DNA of 64,000 nt from Kluyvera ascorbata_C (GTDB taxonomy: Bacteria > Pseudomonadota > Gammaproteobacteria > Enterobacterales > Enterobacteriaceae): assembly GCF_044197065.1 (NCBI RefSeq), contig NZ_JBIQOI010000002.1, positions 682,001 through 746,000 of the forward strand, read 5' to 3'. Below are positions 34,833 to 43,175 of this stretch, one piece after another. Position 1 is the first letter of the stretch. Each line of letters begins with the position of its first letter. The position numbers were made by a program, and so were the translations under genes. The notes beneath the pieces were generated by a model, which was given only the letters and a program-made list of their open reading frames with translations, did no database searches and was not told the origin of the DNA.

Positions 34833-35408
34833 ATGCGCGTCATTACTTTAGCAGGCAGCCCCCGTTTTCCTTCTCGCTCCAGCGCCCTGCTGGAGTACGC
34901 CCGGGAGAAACTCTCTGCCGCCGACGTTGAAGTTTTCCATTGGCATTTACAGAACTTCGACCCCGAAGATCTGTTTCACGCCCGCTTTGACAGCCCCGCG
35001 CTGCAAACCTTAACCGAGCAGTTGGCTCACGCCGATGGCTTGGTTATTGCCACGCCGGTCTATAAAGCCTCGTTTGCTGGCGCATTAAAAGCGCTGCTGG
35101 ATCTGCTGCCCGAGCGTGCGCTTGAAGGCAAAGTCGTGCTGCCGCTGGCAACCGGCGGCACGGTGGCGCATATGCTGGCAGTGGATTACGCCCTGAAACC
35201 GGTTCTGAACGCGTTGAAGGCCCAGGAGATCCTGCAGGGTGTCTTTGCCGATGATAGTCAGGTGACCGATTATCAGCATAAGCCGCAGTTCAGCCCAAAT
35301 CTGCACACCCGTCTGGACAGCGCGCTGGAGACATTCTGGCAGGCATTGCATCGGCGGGATATCCAGGTTCCCACGTTAAGTTCCGCGCGAATCACCGAAC
35401 ATGTTTGA
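34833..35408 (+). CDS. ssuE: SsuE, NADPH-dependent FMN reductase (orphan)
   Basis: This 191-residue flavodoxin-like protein reduces FMN for the SsuD alkanesulfonate monooxygenase. The nucleotide loop LAGSPRFPSRSSALLEYA and the TPVYKASFAGALKALLD segment match the family. In E. coli it is the first gene of ssuEADCB, but here a terminator and a REP element follow at once and pepN comes next, so the transporter and monooxygenase genes are absent from this site. It may serve another flavin-dependent enzyme, or its partners may be elsewhere. Confidence 0.93.
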   Translation: MRVITLAGSPRFPSRSSALLEYAREKLSAADVEVFHWHLQNFDPEDLFHARFDSPALQTLTEQLAHADGLVIATPVYKASFAGALKALLDLLPERALEGKVVLPLATGGTVAHMLAVDYALKPVLNALKAQEILQGVFADDSQVTDYQHKPQFSPNLHTRLDSALETFWQALHRRDIQVPTLSSARITEHV

Positions 35409-35410
35409 TA

Positions 35411-35445
35411 AAAAAAACGCCGCAGGCAAAACCAGCGGCGTTTTT
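35411..35445 (+). terminator. Rho-independent terminator after ssuE
   Basis: ACGCCGC (35417-35423) pairs with GCGGCGT (35435-35441), flanked by seven A residues upstream and five T residues downstream. It starts within a few bases of the ssuE stop and may work for pepN from the other side too. Confidence 0.9.
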
Positions 35446-35459
35446 GTTTGTATATAAAT

Positions 35460-35538
35460 GTAGCCCGGCCGAGCAAAGCGACGCAGGGAGTACTACCGGG
35501 TTTCCCCGGAGTCGGCTCACGCCTCGTCCGGGCTACCG
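35460..35538. repeat. REP/BIME-like inverted repeat between ssuE and pepN
   Basis: GTAGCCCGGCCGAGC at the left end is answered by the inverted CGTCCGGGCTACC at the right end (to 35538). A CCGGG-TTT-CCCCGG hairpin lies in between. The left arm shares about 20 bases with the element at 11931. Confidence 0.8.
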
Positions 35539-35539
35539 G

Positions 35540-38152
35540 TTATGCTAATGCTTTAGCAATCTTCTCGTACAGATCGCCGGACAGGTTTTCCAACCCTTTC
35601 AGCTGTTCCAACGCGGCACGCATTAACGCCTGACGCTTCGCATCATAGCGTTTCAGGCGGATCAGCGGCTCAATCAGACGCGAAGCCACCTGCGGGTTTT
35701 TGCTGTTCAGGATGGTGAGCATTTCCACCAGGAACTGATAGCCACTGCCGTCTGCCGCATGGAACGCTGCCGGGTTGCTGCCGGCAAAGGCACCAATCAG
35801 CGAGCGAATGCGGTTCGGGTTGTTCATGCTGAATGAACGGTGGTTCAGTAGCTTACGTACCGTGGCCAGCACGTCATCTGCCGGGCTTGTCGCCTGCAGA
35901 ATCAGCCATTTATCCATCACCAGGCCGTCATGATGCCATTTGTCATCGTACTCTTGCATCAGCGCGTCGCGGCACGGCAGTTCAGCCGCCACGGCAGCAG
36001 ACAGCGCCGCCAGCGCATCCGTCATGTTATCGGCATGATGGTACTGATCGCTCACCAGCTTATCGCCAAGCTCACGGTCGCCAAATGCCAGATAGCGCAG
36101 ACAGGTATTGCGCAGCGAACGCTTGCCGATGTCGGCATGCTCTACGCGATAGCTGTCGAGCTTGTTGGCGTTATAAACCGCCAGACATTCGTCGGCCAGT
36201 TCAGTCGCCAGCGTACGGGTCAGCGCTTCGCGCACCGCAGCGATGGCGATAGGATCGATAATCTCGAACAGCTCAGCAATTTCGCTCGCTGATGGCAGCG
36301 TCAGGATTTCAGCCGCCAGCGCCGGGTCGATGTGCTCATCCAGCAGAATCGCGCGGAACGCGTCGGCCACGTGGACCGGCAGCGACAGCGGCTGGCCCTG
36401 CTGATGGCGAGCGACGTTCAGCTTGATATAGGTTGCAAGCAGGCTCTGCGCCGCATCCCAGCGGGAGAAGTCATTACGCGCATGACGCATCAGGAACGTC
36501 AGTTGCTGATCGCTCCATTTATATTCCAGCTTAACTGGCGCTGAGAACTCGCGCAGCAACGAGGGTACCGGCTGGAAGTAAACGTTATCGAAAACAAAGG
36601 TCTGTTCGGCCTGGGTCACGTTCAGCACGTGATGCACCGGATGCCCGTCTTTCTGCAGCGGGATCACCTTGCCTTCGTTATCGTACAGTTCAATGTCGAA
36701 CGGAATATGTAGCGGGAATTTTTCATCCTGCTCAGCGGTCGCTGGCGTACGCTGACGAATGGTCAGCGTGTACTGCTCGGTTTCCGGGTTGTAGTCGTCA
36801 TGCACGCTAACAATCGGCGTACCGGCCTGGCTGTACCAGCGGCGGAAATGCGACAGGTCAACGTTAGACGCATCTTCCATCGCCTGCACGAAGTCATCGC
36901 AGGTCGCAGCGCTGCCGTCGTGACGTTCGAAGTACAGCTGCATGCCTTTCTGGAAGTTGGTTTCACCCAGCAGGGTGTGCAGCATGCGGATAACTTCCGC
37001 CCCTTTCTCGTACACCGTCAGGGTATAGAAGTTATTCATTTCAATAACTTTATCCGGACGGATTGGGTGCGCCATCGGGCTCGCGTCTTCTGCAAACTGC
37101 AGGCCGCGCATGGTGCGCACGTTGCTGATGCGGTTTACGGCACGTGAACCTAAATCAGAGCTGAATTCCTGGTCACGGAAAACGGTTAAGCCTTCTTTCA
37201 GGCTTAACTGGAACCAGTCGCGGCAGGTGACGCGGTTACCGGTCCAGTTATGGAAATACTCGTGGCCAATCACGCGTTCGATATCGAGATAGTCTTTATC
37301 CGTTGCGGTATCGGTCCGCGCCAGTACGAATTTGGAGTTAAAGACGTTCAGCCCTTTGTTCTCCATTGCGCCCATATTGAAGAAGTCGACGGCGACAATC
37401 ATATAGATGTCGAGGTCGTACTCGAGGCCGAAACGATCTTCGTCCCACTTCATGGAGTTTTTCAGCGAGGTCATCGCCCACGGCGCGCGGTCCAGATTGC
37501 CGCGGTCAACGAACAGCTCCAGCGCTACTTCACGGCCAGAGCGCGTTTTAAAGGTATCGCGCAGTACGTCGAAATCACCGGCAACCAGCGCAAACAGGTA
37601 GCATGGTTTCGGGAATGGGTCCTGCCACTGTACCCAGTGACGGCCATTTTCCAGCTCGCCCTCGGCAACGCGGTTGCCGTTAGAGAGCAGGAACGGATAT
37701 TTGGTTTTATCGGCAGAGATTTTGGTGGTGAAACGCGCCAACACGTCCGGGCGGTCAAGATACCAGGTAATGTGGCGGAAGCCTTCGGCTTCACACTGAG
37801 TGCAGAGCGCTTCGCCAGACTGATACAGCCCTTCTAACGCCGTATTCGCCGCTGGGCTGATTTCATTCACAATCTTCAGGGTGAAACGTTCTGGCAGGCC
37901 AGCAATAACCAGGTTGTTATCTTCTTCTTTATAGTTGTCCCACGGCTCGTCATTAACGTGAAGGGAGATCAGGGTTAAATCTTCACCATTCAGACGTAGC
38001 GGTACATCAGACGCTGCGTGGCGGGAAACCTGGCTTTCCGCGGTCACGATGGTTTTTGCGGCATCCAGGTCAAAGGCCAGGTCAATATCACTAATCAGGT
38101 AGTCCGGCGCACGGTAGTCGTGGCGGTACTTGGCTTGGGGCTGTTGTGTCAT
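35540..38152 (-). CDS. pepN: PepN, aminopeptidase N
   Basis: This 870-residue M1 zinc metallopeptidase removes N-terminal residues from many peptides in ATP-independent protein turnover. The substrate-recognition motif GAMENKG and the zinc site HEYFHNWTGNRVTCRDW followed by KEGLTVFRDQE are intact. Length equals that of E. coli PepN. It is divergent from pncB, and its 3' end abuts the REP element. Confidence 0.98.
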   Translation of the reverse strand: MTQQPQAKYRHDYRAPDYLISDIDLAFDLDAAKTIVTAESQVSRHAASDVPLRLNGEDLTLISLHVNDEPWDNYKEEDNNLVIAGLPERFTLKIVNEISPAANTALEGLYQSGEALCTQCEAEGFRHITWYLDRPDVLARFTTKISADKTKYPFLLSNGNRVAEGELENGRHWVQWQDPFPKPCYLFALVAGDFDVLRDTFKTRSGREVALELFVDRGNLDRAPWAMTSLKNSMKWDEDRFGLEYDLDIYMIVAVDFFNMGAMENKGLNVFNSKFVLARTDTATDKDYLDIERVIGHEYFHNWTGNRVTCRDWFQLSLKEGLTVFRDQEFSSDLGSRAVNRISNVRTMRGLQFAEDASPMAHPIRPDKVIEMNNFYTLTVYEKGAEVIRMLHTLLGETNFQKGMQLYFERHDGSAATCDDFVQAMEDASNVDLSHFRRWYSQAGTPIVSVHDDYNPETEQYTLTIRQRTPATAEQDEKFPLHIPFDIELYDNEGKVIPLQKDGHPVHHVLNVTQAEQTFVFDNVYFQPVPSLLREFSAPVKLEYKWSDQQLTFLMRHARNDFSRWDAAQSLLATYIKLNVARHQQGQPLSLPVHVADAFRAILLDEHIDPALAAEILTLPSASEIAELFEIIDPIAIAAVREALTRTLATELADECLAVYNANKLDSYRVEHADIGKRSLRNTCLRYLAFGDRELGDKLVSDQYHHADNMTDALAALSAAVAAELPCRDALMQEYDDKWHHDGLVMDKWLILQATSPADDVLATVRKLLNHRSFSMNNPNRIRSLIGAFAGSNPAAFHAADGSGYQFLVEMLTILNSKNPQVASRLIEPLIRLKRYDAKRQALMRAALEQLKGLENLSGDLYEKIAKALA

Positions 38153-38324
38153 AAAAAACCTTTAGCATCTTTTGTAAATGTCACCTCCAGTCTATTCCTG
38201 TTGTGTTAAACGCGCTACGCAGAATCTTCATCTTTTCCAGTCAAATAGGGAAAAATGATACATTTGCGTAACACACCGCACAAAACGCCATGGTGACTCT
38301 TCGTGCCTTATGGTGTGATCGGGG

Positions 38325-38388
38325 TTCAATAAATCGTTAAACAAGGTATACTCCAGCGATTCTCCCCTGTTGTTTATTGTACTAAACG
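38325..38388 (+). promoter_or_regulatory. pncB promoter and NadR box
   Basis: A likely -35 TTCAAT (38325-38330) and -10 TATACT (38347-38352) are 16 nt apart. Downstream lies TGTTTA-TTGTAC-TAAACG (38371-38388), one mismatch from the NadR consensus TGTTTA-N6-TAAACA. NadR represses NAD synthesis and salvage genes including pncB when NAD is plentiful. Confidence 0.75.
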
Positions 38389-38416
38389 CTCCTGTGAGAG
38401 GATGCTACTGCGCACC

Positions 38417-39619
38417 ATGACACAATTCGCTTCTCCTGTGCTGCACTCGCTGCTAGACACAGATGCCTACAAACTGCATATGCAGCAGGCTGTGTTTCAC
38501 CACTACTACGACGTAAACGTAGCGGCTGAATTCCGCTGCCGTGGTGACGATCTGCTGGGCATTTATGCTGACGCTATTCGCGAACAAGTCGAAGCCATGC
38601 GTTCACTCACCCTGCAGGATGTCGAATACCACTGGCTCTCTCGTCTTCCTTTCTTTAAACAGGATTACCTGAACTGGCTGCGTGATTTTCGCTACGACCC
38701 GCAGCAGGTCACCGTCACCAATGATAACGGCAAGCTGAATATTCGCCTCGAAGGCCCTTGGCGCGAAGTTATTATGTGGGAAGTCCCGCTACTGGCGGTG
38801 ATTAGCGAGCTGGCTCATCGCTACCGCTCGCCAGAAACCGGCGTGCCGCAGGCGCTGGAGATGCTGGAGCGTAAGTTAGTCGACTTTAATCAGTTGACCG
38901 CTGACATTGATATGTCGGCCTTCAAGCTGATGGATTTTGGTACCCGTCGCCGCTTCTCTCGTGAGGTTCAGGAGGCCATTGTCAGCCGCCTGCAGCAGGA
39001 GTCCTGGTTTACCGGCACCAGCAACTACGACCTGGCGCGTCGTCTGTCGCTCACTCCGATGGGGACGCAGGCGCACGAATGGTTCCAGGCGCATCAGCAA
39101 ATCAGCCCCGATCTCGCCACCAGCCAGCGCGCCGCTTTGGCTGCCTGGCTTAAAGAGTATCCAGATCAGCTCGGCATCGCGTTAACCGACTGTATTACGA
39201 TGGATGCCTTCCTGCGTGATTTTGGCCCGGAATTCGCCACTCGCTATCAGGGGCTACGTCATGATTCTGGTGACCCGTTTGAGTGGGGCGAGAAAGCCAT
39301 TAAGCACTATAAAACGCTGGGCATCGACCCACTCAGTAAAGTGCTGGTATTCTCTGATAACCTGGACTTAACCAAAGCCGTCGAGCTATATCGCCACTTC
39401 TCGTCACGCATCAATTTAAGCTTCGGCATCGGTACACGCCTGACCTGCGATATTCCTCAGGTAAAACCGCTGAACATTGTTATTAAGCTGGTTGAGTGCA
39501 ACGGCAAACCGGTGGCAAAACTCTCTGACAGCCCAGGTAAAACTATCTGTCACGATAAAGCCTTTGTTCGCGCTTTACGTAAAGCATTTGATCTTCCGCA
39601 GATCAAAAAGGCGAGTTAA
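38417..39619 (+). CDS. pncB: PncB, nicotinate phosphoribosyltransferase
   Basis: This 400-residue enzyme joins nicotinate to PRPP in the NAD salvage pathway. The N-terminus MTQFASPVLHSLLDTDAYKL and the RHDSGDPFEWGEKAI phosphate region match the E. coli enzyme. The active-site histidine that is phosphorylated lies in the FTGTSNYDLARR region. I start at ATG 38417, which gives the E. coli length. An in-frame ATG at 38402 lies directly on GAGAGG and is less likely. Confidence 0.96.
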   Translation: MTQFASPVLHSLLDTDAYKLHMQQAVFHHYYDVNVAAEFRCRGDDLLGIYADAIREQVEAMRSLTLQDVEYHWLSRLPFFKQDYLNWLRDFRYDPQQVTVTNDNGKLNIRLEGPWREVIMWEVPLLAVISELAHRYRSPETGVPQALEMLERKLVDFNQLTADIDMSAFKLMDFGTRRRFSREVQEAIVSRLQQESWFTGTSNYDLARRLSLTPMGTQAHEWFQAHQQISPDLATSQRAALAAWLKEYPDQLGIALTDCITMDAFLRDFGPEFATRYQGLRHDSGDPFEWGEKAIKHYKTLGIDPLSKVLVFSDNLDLTKAVELYRHFSSRINLSFGIGTRLTCDIPQVKPLNIVIKLVECNGKPVAKLSDSPGKTICHDKAFVRALRKAFDLPQIKKAS

Positions 39620-39625
39620 TCACCA

Positions 39626-39647
39626 AAGGGAGCCCTATGGCTCCCTT
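39626..39647 (+). terminator. Terminator hairpin after pncB
   Basis: AAGGGAGCC, CTAT, GGCTCCCTT form a 9-bp stem; the following CTTATTT is a weak T-tract. Confidence 0.7.
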
Positions 39648-39694
39648 CTTATTTAATTATTTCTGAAAACACCCCTTCTCCATGCTAATTCTGC

Positions 39695-39722
39695 TTGTCT
39701 GATAGAAGATGACAGGTAACAT
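39695..39722 (+). promoter_or_regulatory. Candidate asnS promoter
   Basis: TTGTCT (39695-39700) and TAACAT (39717-39722) are 16 nt apart, about 60 nt before the asnS start. The assignment is by inspection only. Confidence 0.4.
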
Positions 39723-39785
39723 AGATATCCCCCGCCGTTCCGGGGAAAACGATTTTTTTATTGGACTACGAATAGAGAGACTATT

Positions 39786-41186
39786 ATGAGCGTTGTGCCT
39801 GTAGCCGACGTACTCCAGGGCCGCGTAGCCGTTGACAGCGAAGTCACCGTGCGCGGCTGGGTACGTACCCGCCGAGATTCAAAAGCTGGCTTTTCCTTCC
39901 TCGCCGTCTATGACGGTTCCTGCTTTGATCCTGTACAGGCCGTTATTAATAATTCTCTGCCCAATTACAATCAGGAAGTACTGCGTCTGACTACCGGCTG
40001 CTCCGTGATTGTCACCGGCAAGATAGTCGCCTCTCAGGGCCAGGGCCAGAGCTTTGAAATTCAGGCTTCCAGCGTTGAAGTGACCGGCTGGGTTGAAGAT
40101 CCGGACACCTACCCGATGGCGGCAAAACGCCACAGCATCGAGTATCTGCGTGAAGTCGCGCATATGCGTCCACGTACTAACCTGATTGGCGCGGTTGCTC
40201 GCGTTCGCCACACGCTGGCGCAGGCGCTGCATCGCTTCTTCGACGAGCAGGGTTTCTTCTGGGTTTCTACCCCGCTGATTACCGCTTCTGATACCGAAGG
40301 CGCAGGTGAAATGTTCCGCGTTTCTACGCTGGATATGGAAAACCTGCCGCGTAACGATCAGGGCAAAGTCGATTACGACAAAGATTTCTTCGGCAAAGAA
40401 GCCTTCCTGACCGTTTCCGGCCAGCTGAACGGCGAAACCTATGCCTGTGCGCTGTCGAAAATCTACACCTTCGGCCCGACCTTCCGCGCTGAAAACTCCA
40501 ACACCAGCCGCCACCTGGCGGAGTTCTGGATGCTGGAGCCGGAAGTGGCATTCGCCGATCTGGAAGATAACGCCCGTCTGGCAGAAGCGATGCTGAAGTA
40601 CGTCTTCAAAGCTGTACTGACCGAACGTGCAGACGACATGAAGTTCTTCGCTGAGCGCGTAGATAAAGATGCTATCGACCGTCTGGAACGTTTCGTGACC
40701 GCCGATTTCGCACAGGTGGATTACACCGATGCCGTAACCATTCTGGAAAACTGCGGTAAGCAGTTTGAAAATCCAGTCTACTGGGGCGTTGATCTCTCTT
40801 CTGAACACGAACGCTATCTGGCAGAAGAGCACTTCAAAGCGCCGGTCGTTGTGAAAAACTATCCGAAAGAGATTAAAGCGTTCTATATGCGCCTGAACGA
40901 CGACGGTAAAACCGTTGCCGCAATGGACGTACTGGCTCCGGGCATCGGCGAAATCATCGGCGGTTCTCAGCGTGAAGAACGTCTGGACGTTCTGGATGCA
41001 CGTATGGCTGAAATGGGTCTGAATAAAGAAGACTACTGGTGGTACCGTGACCTACGTCGCTACGGCACCGTTCCGCACTCCGGATTTGGTCTGGGCTTCG
41101 AGCGTCTGATCGCTTACGTTACCGGTGTACAGAACGTCCGTGACGTTATTCCATTCCCAAGAACGCCGCGCAGCGCCACGTTCTAA
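39786..41186 (+). CDS. asnS: Asparaginyl-tRNA synthetase
   Basis: This 466-residue class IIb synthetase has an N-terminal OB-fold anticodon-binding domain (VTVRGWVRTRRDSKAGFSFL) and a catalytic core with motif 2 (FGPTFRAENSNTSRHLAEFW) and motif 3 (GFGLGFERLIAYVTG). It charges tRNA-Asn. Full length and highly biased codon use indicate strong expression. It has its own terminator. Confidence 0.99.
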   Translation: MSVVPVADVLQGRVAVDSEVTVRGWVRTRRDSKAGFSFLAVYDGSCFDPVQAVINNSLPNYNQEVLRLTTGCSVIVTGKIVASQGQGQSFEIQASSVEVTGWVEDPDTYPMAAKRHSIEYLREVAHMRPRTNLIGAVARVRHTLAQALHRFFDEQGFFWVSTPLITASDTEGAGEMFRVSTLDMENLPRNDQGKVDYDKDFFGKEAFLTVSGQLNGETYACALSKIYTFGPTFRAENSNTSRHLAEFWMLEPEVAFADLEDNARLAEAMLKYVFKAVLTERADDMKFFAERVDKDAIDRLERFVTADFAQVDYTDAVTILENCGKQFENPVYWGVDLSSEHERYLAEEHFKAPVVVKNYPKEIKAFYMRLNDDGKTVAAMDVLAPGIGEIIGGSQREERLDVLDARMAEMGLNKEDYWWYRDLRRYGTVPHSGFGLGFERLIAYVTGVQNVRDVIPFPRTPRSATF

Positions 41187-41200
41187 GTTTATTATCTGCT

Positions 41201-41229
41201 AAAGGCCAGCCATCGCGCTGGCCTTTTTT
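41201..41229 (+). terminator. Rho-independent terminator after asnS
   Basis: AAAGGCCAGC, a 6-nt loop and GCTGGCCTTTTTTT form a strong hairpin with a T-tract. Confidence 0.93.
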
Positions 41230-41372
41230 TGCCCGCGACTGTAAAGAAATCTTTTTTAAATTTAACAAAATTAAACATCAACCCCATCCCTGGTGGCGTT
41301 TGTTACAAGCCATGTCATCGCAATAATTCTGTACGAATTTTAGCCTAAAATCTCTTGCGGTTCAGATTTCAC

Positions 41373-41585
41373 TCATCCCTTAGCATATTTATTAAACAAG
41401 CACACAGCTATCCAGATGGCTAAAAATAGCCATAGCAAAAAGTTTGCATCGTACGCATTGGTAATAAGAAAAGGTGTTATACAAATAAAAGATAAGGAAT
41501 TCATATTGATAGATAAGTAACGGTTCAATAATTCCGCACCTGTATCAGAACTTTGAGATAGTTCACAAAGTTCCTTAAAATTCAC
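41373..41585 (-). CDS. Possible small membrane protein
   Basis: This 70-codon frame begins with GTG and encodes a polar N-terminus followed by two hydrophobic stretches (LSFICITPFLIT and FLLWLFLAIWIAVCLF) and a charged C-terminus. It lies in AT-rich DNA between asnS and ompF, where E. coli has no comparable annotated gene that I recall. The ribosome site is poor and the start overlaps the edge of the OmpR-site cluster. I do not recognise a family, and it may be chance. Confidence 0.3.
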   Translation of the reverse strand: MNFKELCELSQSSDTGAELLNRYLSINMNSLSFICITPFLITNAYDANFLLWLFLAIWIAVCLFNKYAKG

Positions 41586-41587
41586 AA

Positions 41588-41795
41588 ATTGTTACACATA
41601 ATTTCTTTTGCTTACGCATTCTCGATGTTTGTAGCATTTTCAGGCTAGCGGAAGAACGTTTTGAATGGAAAGATGCCTCTCAGACACATAAAGACACCAA
41701 ACTATCATCAATAGTTCCGTAAATTTTTATTGACGGAAGTAATTGGCGGCAGTGGCGAGTGTCTATAAAAAAAAACCTAATGAGGGTAATAAATA
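41588..41795 (+). promoter_or_regulatory. ompF regulatory region: OmpR-like repeats, promoter and leader
   Basis: Three similar elements lie exactly 20 nt apart: gTTACacat (TTAC at 41592), cTTACgcat (TTAC at 41612) and gTAGCattt (41632). Their spacing matches tandem OmpR dimer sites. The -10 AAAGAT (41669-41674) and the leader from about 41681 (GACACATAAAGACACC and on) closely follow E. coli ompF. The ribosome site TGAGGGTAATAAATAATG is the target region of the small RNA MicF. Confidence 0.8.
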
Positions 41796-42992
41796 ATGAT
41801 GAAGCGTAATATCCTGGCAGTGGTAATCCCTGCCCTGCTGGTAGCTGGCGCAGCAAATGCTGCTGAAATCTATAACAAGAATGCCAACAAACTGGACTTC
41901 TACGGTAAAGCAGTTGGTGAGCACATTTGGACCACCAACGGCGACACCGCCAGCGACGACACCACCTATGCACGTATCGGTTTCAAAGGCGAAACTCAGA
42001 TCAACGATCAGCTGGTGGGTTACGGTCAGTGGGAATACAACATGGACGCCTCCAACGCGGAAGGCTCCCAGGGCAACAAAACTCGTCTGGCGTTCGCTGG
42101 TCTGAAATTTGGCGATGCGGGTTCTCTGGACTACGGTCGTAACTACGGCGCTATCTACGACGTCGCTGCTTACACCGATATGCTGGTTGAATGGGGCGGT
42201 GACTCCTGGGCTGCTACCGACAACTTCATGAACGGTCGTTCTTCTGGCCTGCTGACCTATCGTAACAGCAACTTCTTCGGTCTGGTTGATGGTCTGAGCT
42301 TCGCGCTGCAGTACCAGGGTAAAAACGACCGTAACAGCCCAATCGTTGTTGATTATGATGATGCGAGTGGCAATGCCCAGAGCTACAACCTGAGCGGTAA
42401 CGGTGCGAAAGCGAACGGCGATGGTTTCAGCACTTCTGTTCAGTACGAATTCCTGGAAGGCTTCAGCTTTGCAGCTGGTTACGAGACTGCTGATCGTACT
42501 AATGCTCAGGTAAAACCAGCATCCTTCACCATTCCAACAGGCCCGAACGCAGGTGATGTTCACACTTCAGCCAGCGCTGGCGGCGACCGTGCTGAAGCAT
42601 GGTCAACTGCATTCAAATATGACGCTAACAACGTCTACGCTGCTGTAATGTACGCAGAAACTCTGAACATGACTCGCGAGCCAGACAGTAACTTCGCGAA
42701 CAAAACTCAGAACATCGAAGCTGTGGTTCAGTACCAGTTCGATTTCGGTCTGCGTCCATCCATCGGCTACGTACAGTCTAAAGGTAAAGACCTGATCGCT
42801 CGTGGCGATTTCAAAGGCGGCGATGCTGACCTGGTTAAATACATCGAAGTGGGCTCCTGGTACTACTTCAACAAGAACATGAACGTCTATGCGGCGTACA
42901 AGTTCAACCTGCTTGATGACAACACTTATTCTGTAGCAAGCAAACAAGCGACCGACGATCAGGCTGCTGTCGGTATCGTTTACCAGTTCTAA
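41796..42992 (+). CDS. ompF: OmpF-type general porin (Omp35 class)
   Basis: This 398-residue trimeric porin has a 22-residue signal peptide (MMKRNILAVVIPALLVAGAANA) and ends in the classic VGIVYQF with a terminal phenylalanine. The mature part, 376 residues, is longer than the 340 of E. coli OmpF, mainly through longer surface loops around residues 200-215 and 245-275. The constriction loop has YTDMLVEWGGDS instead of the E. coli YTDMLPEFGGDT, as in Klebsiella OmpK35. It is the wide-channel porin, so expression affects beta-lactam entry. Confidence 0.96.
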   Translation: MMKRNILAVVIPALLVAGAANAAEIYNKNANKLDFYGKAVGEHIWTTNGDTASDDTTYARIGFKGETQINDQLVGYGQWEYNMDASNAEGSQGNKTRLAFAGLKFGDAGSLDYGRNYGAIYDVAAYTDMLVEWGGDSWAATDNFMNGRSSGLLTYRNSNFFGLVDGLSFALQYQGKNDRNSPIVVDYDDASGNAQSYNLSGNGAKANGDGFSTSVQYEFLEGFSFAAGYETADRTNAQVKPASFTIPTGPNAGDVHTSASAGGDRAEAWSTAFKYDANNVYAAVMYAETLNMTREPDSNFANKTQNIEAVVQYQFDFGLRPSIGYVQSKGKDLIARGDFKGGDADLVKYIEVGSWYYFNKNMNVYAAYKFNLLDDNTYSVASKQATDDQAAVGIVYQF

Positions 42993-43020
42993 TCAGCACA
43001 CCCTCTTTGTATATGCCTAG

Positions 43021-43047
43021 AAAGCAGGACTTCGGTCCTGCTTTTTT
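43021..43047 (+). terminator. Rho-independent terminator after ompF
   Basis: AAAGCAGGAC, a TTCG tetraloop and GTCCTGCTTTTTT form a strong terminator. Confidence 0.95.
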
Positions 43048-43175
43048 ACGTTCCTGAGATGAAGATCGTATCTTTTGAAAACCTTCGCGCTTTTAATCTC
43101 TAACGGTTGGCATTTTGTAAATCTACCGTTAACCTGATACCGGATTTCCCCCGAACTTATAAATGGAACCTCGTC

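Noticed and set aside
39879..40832. 317-codon open frame opposite asnS
   Set aside because: It is antisense to a highly expressed synthetase gene, has no ribosome site, and its composition is that of reversed codons.
41763..42563. 266-codon open frame opposite ompF
   Set aside because: It lies antisense to the porin coding region and its leader; no start signal or family likeness.
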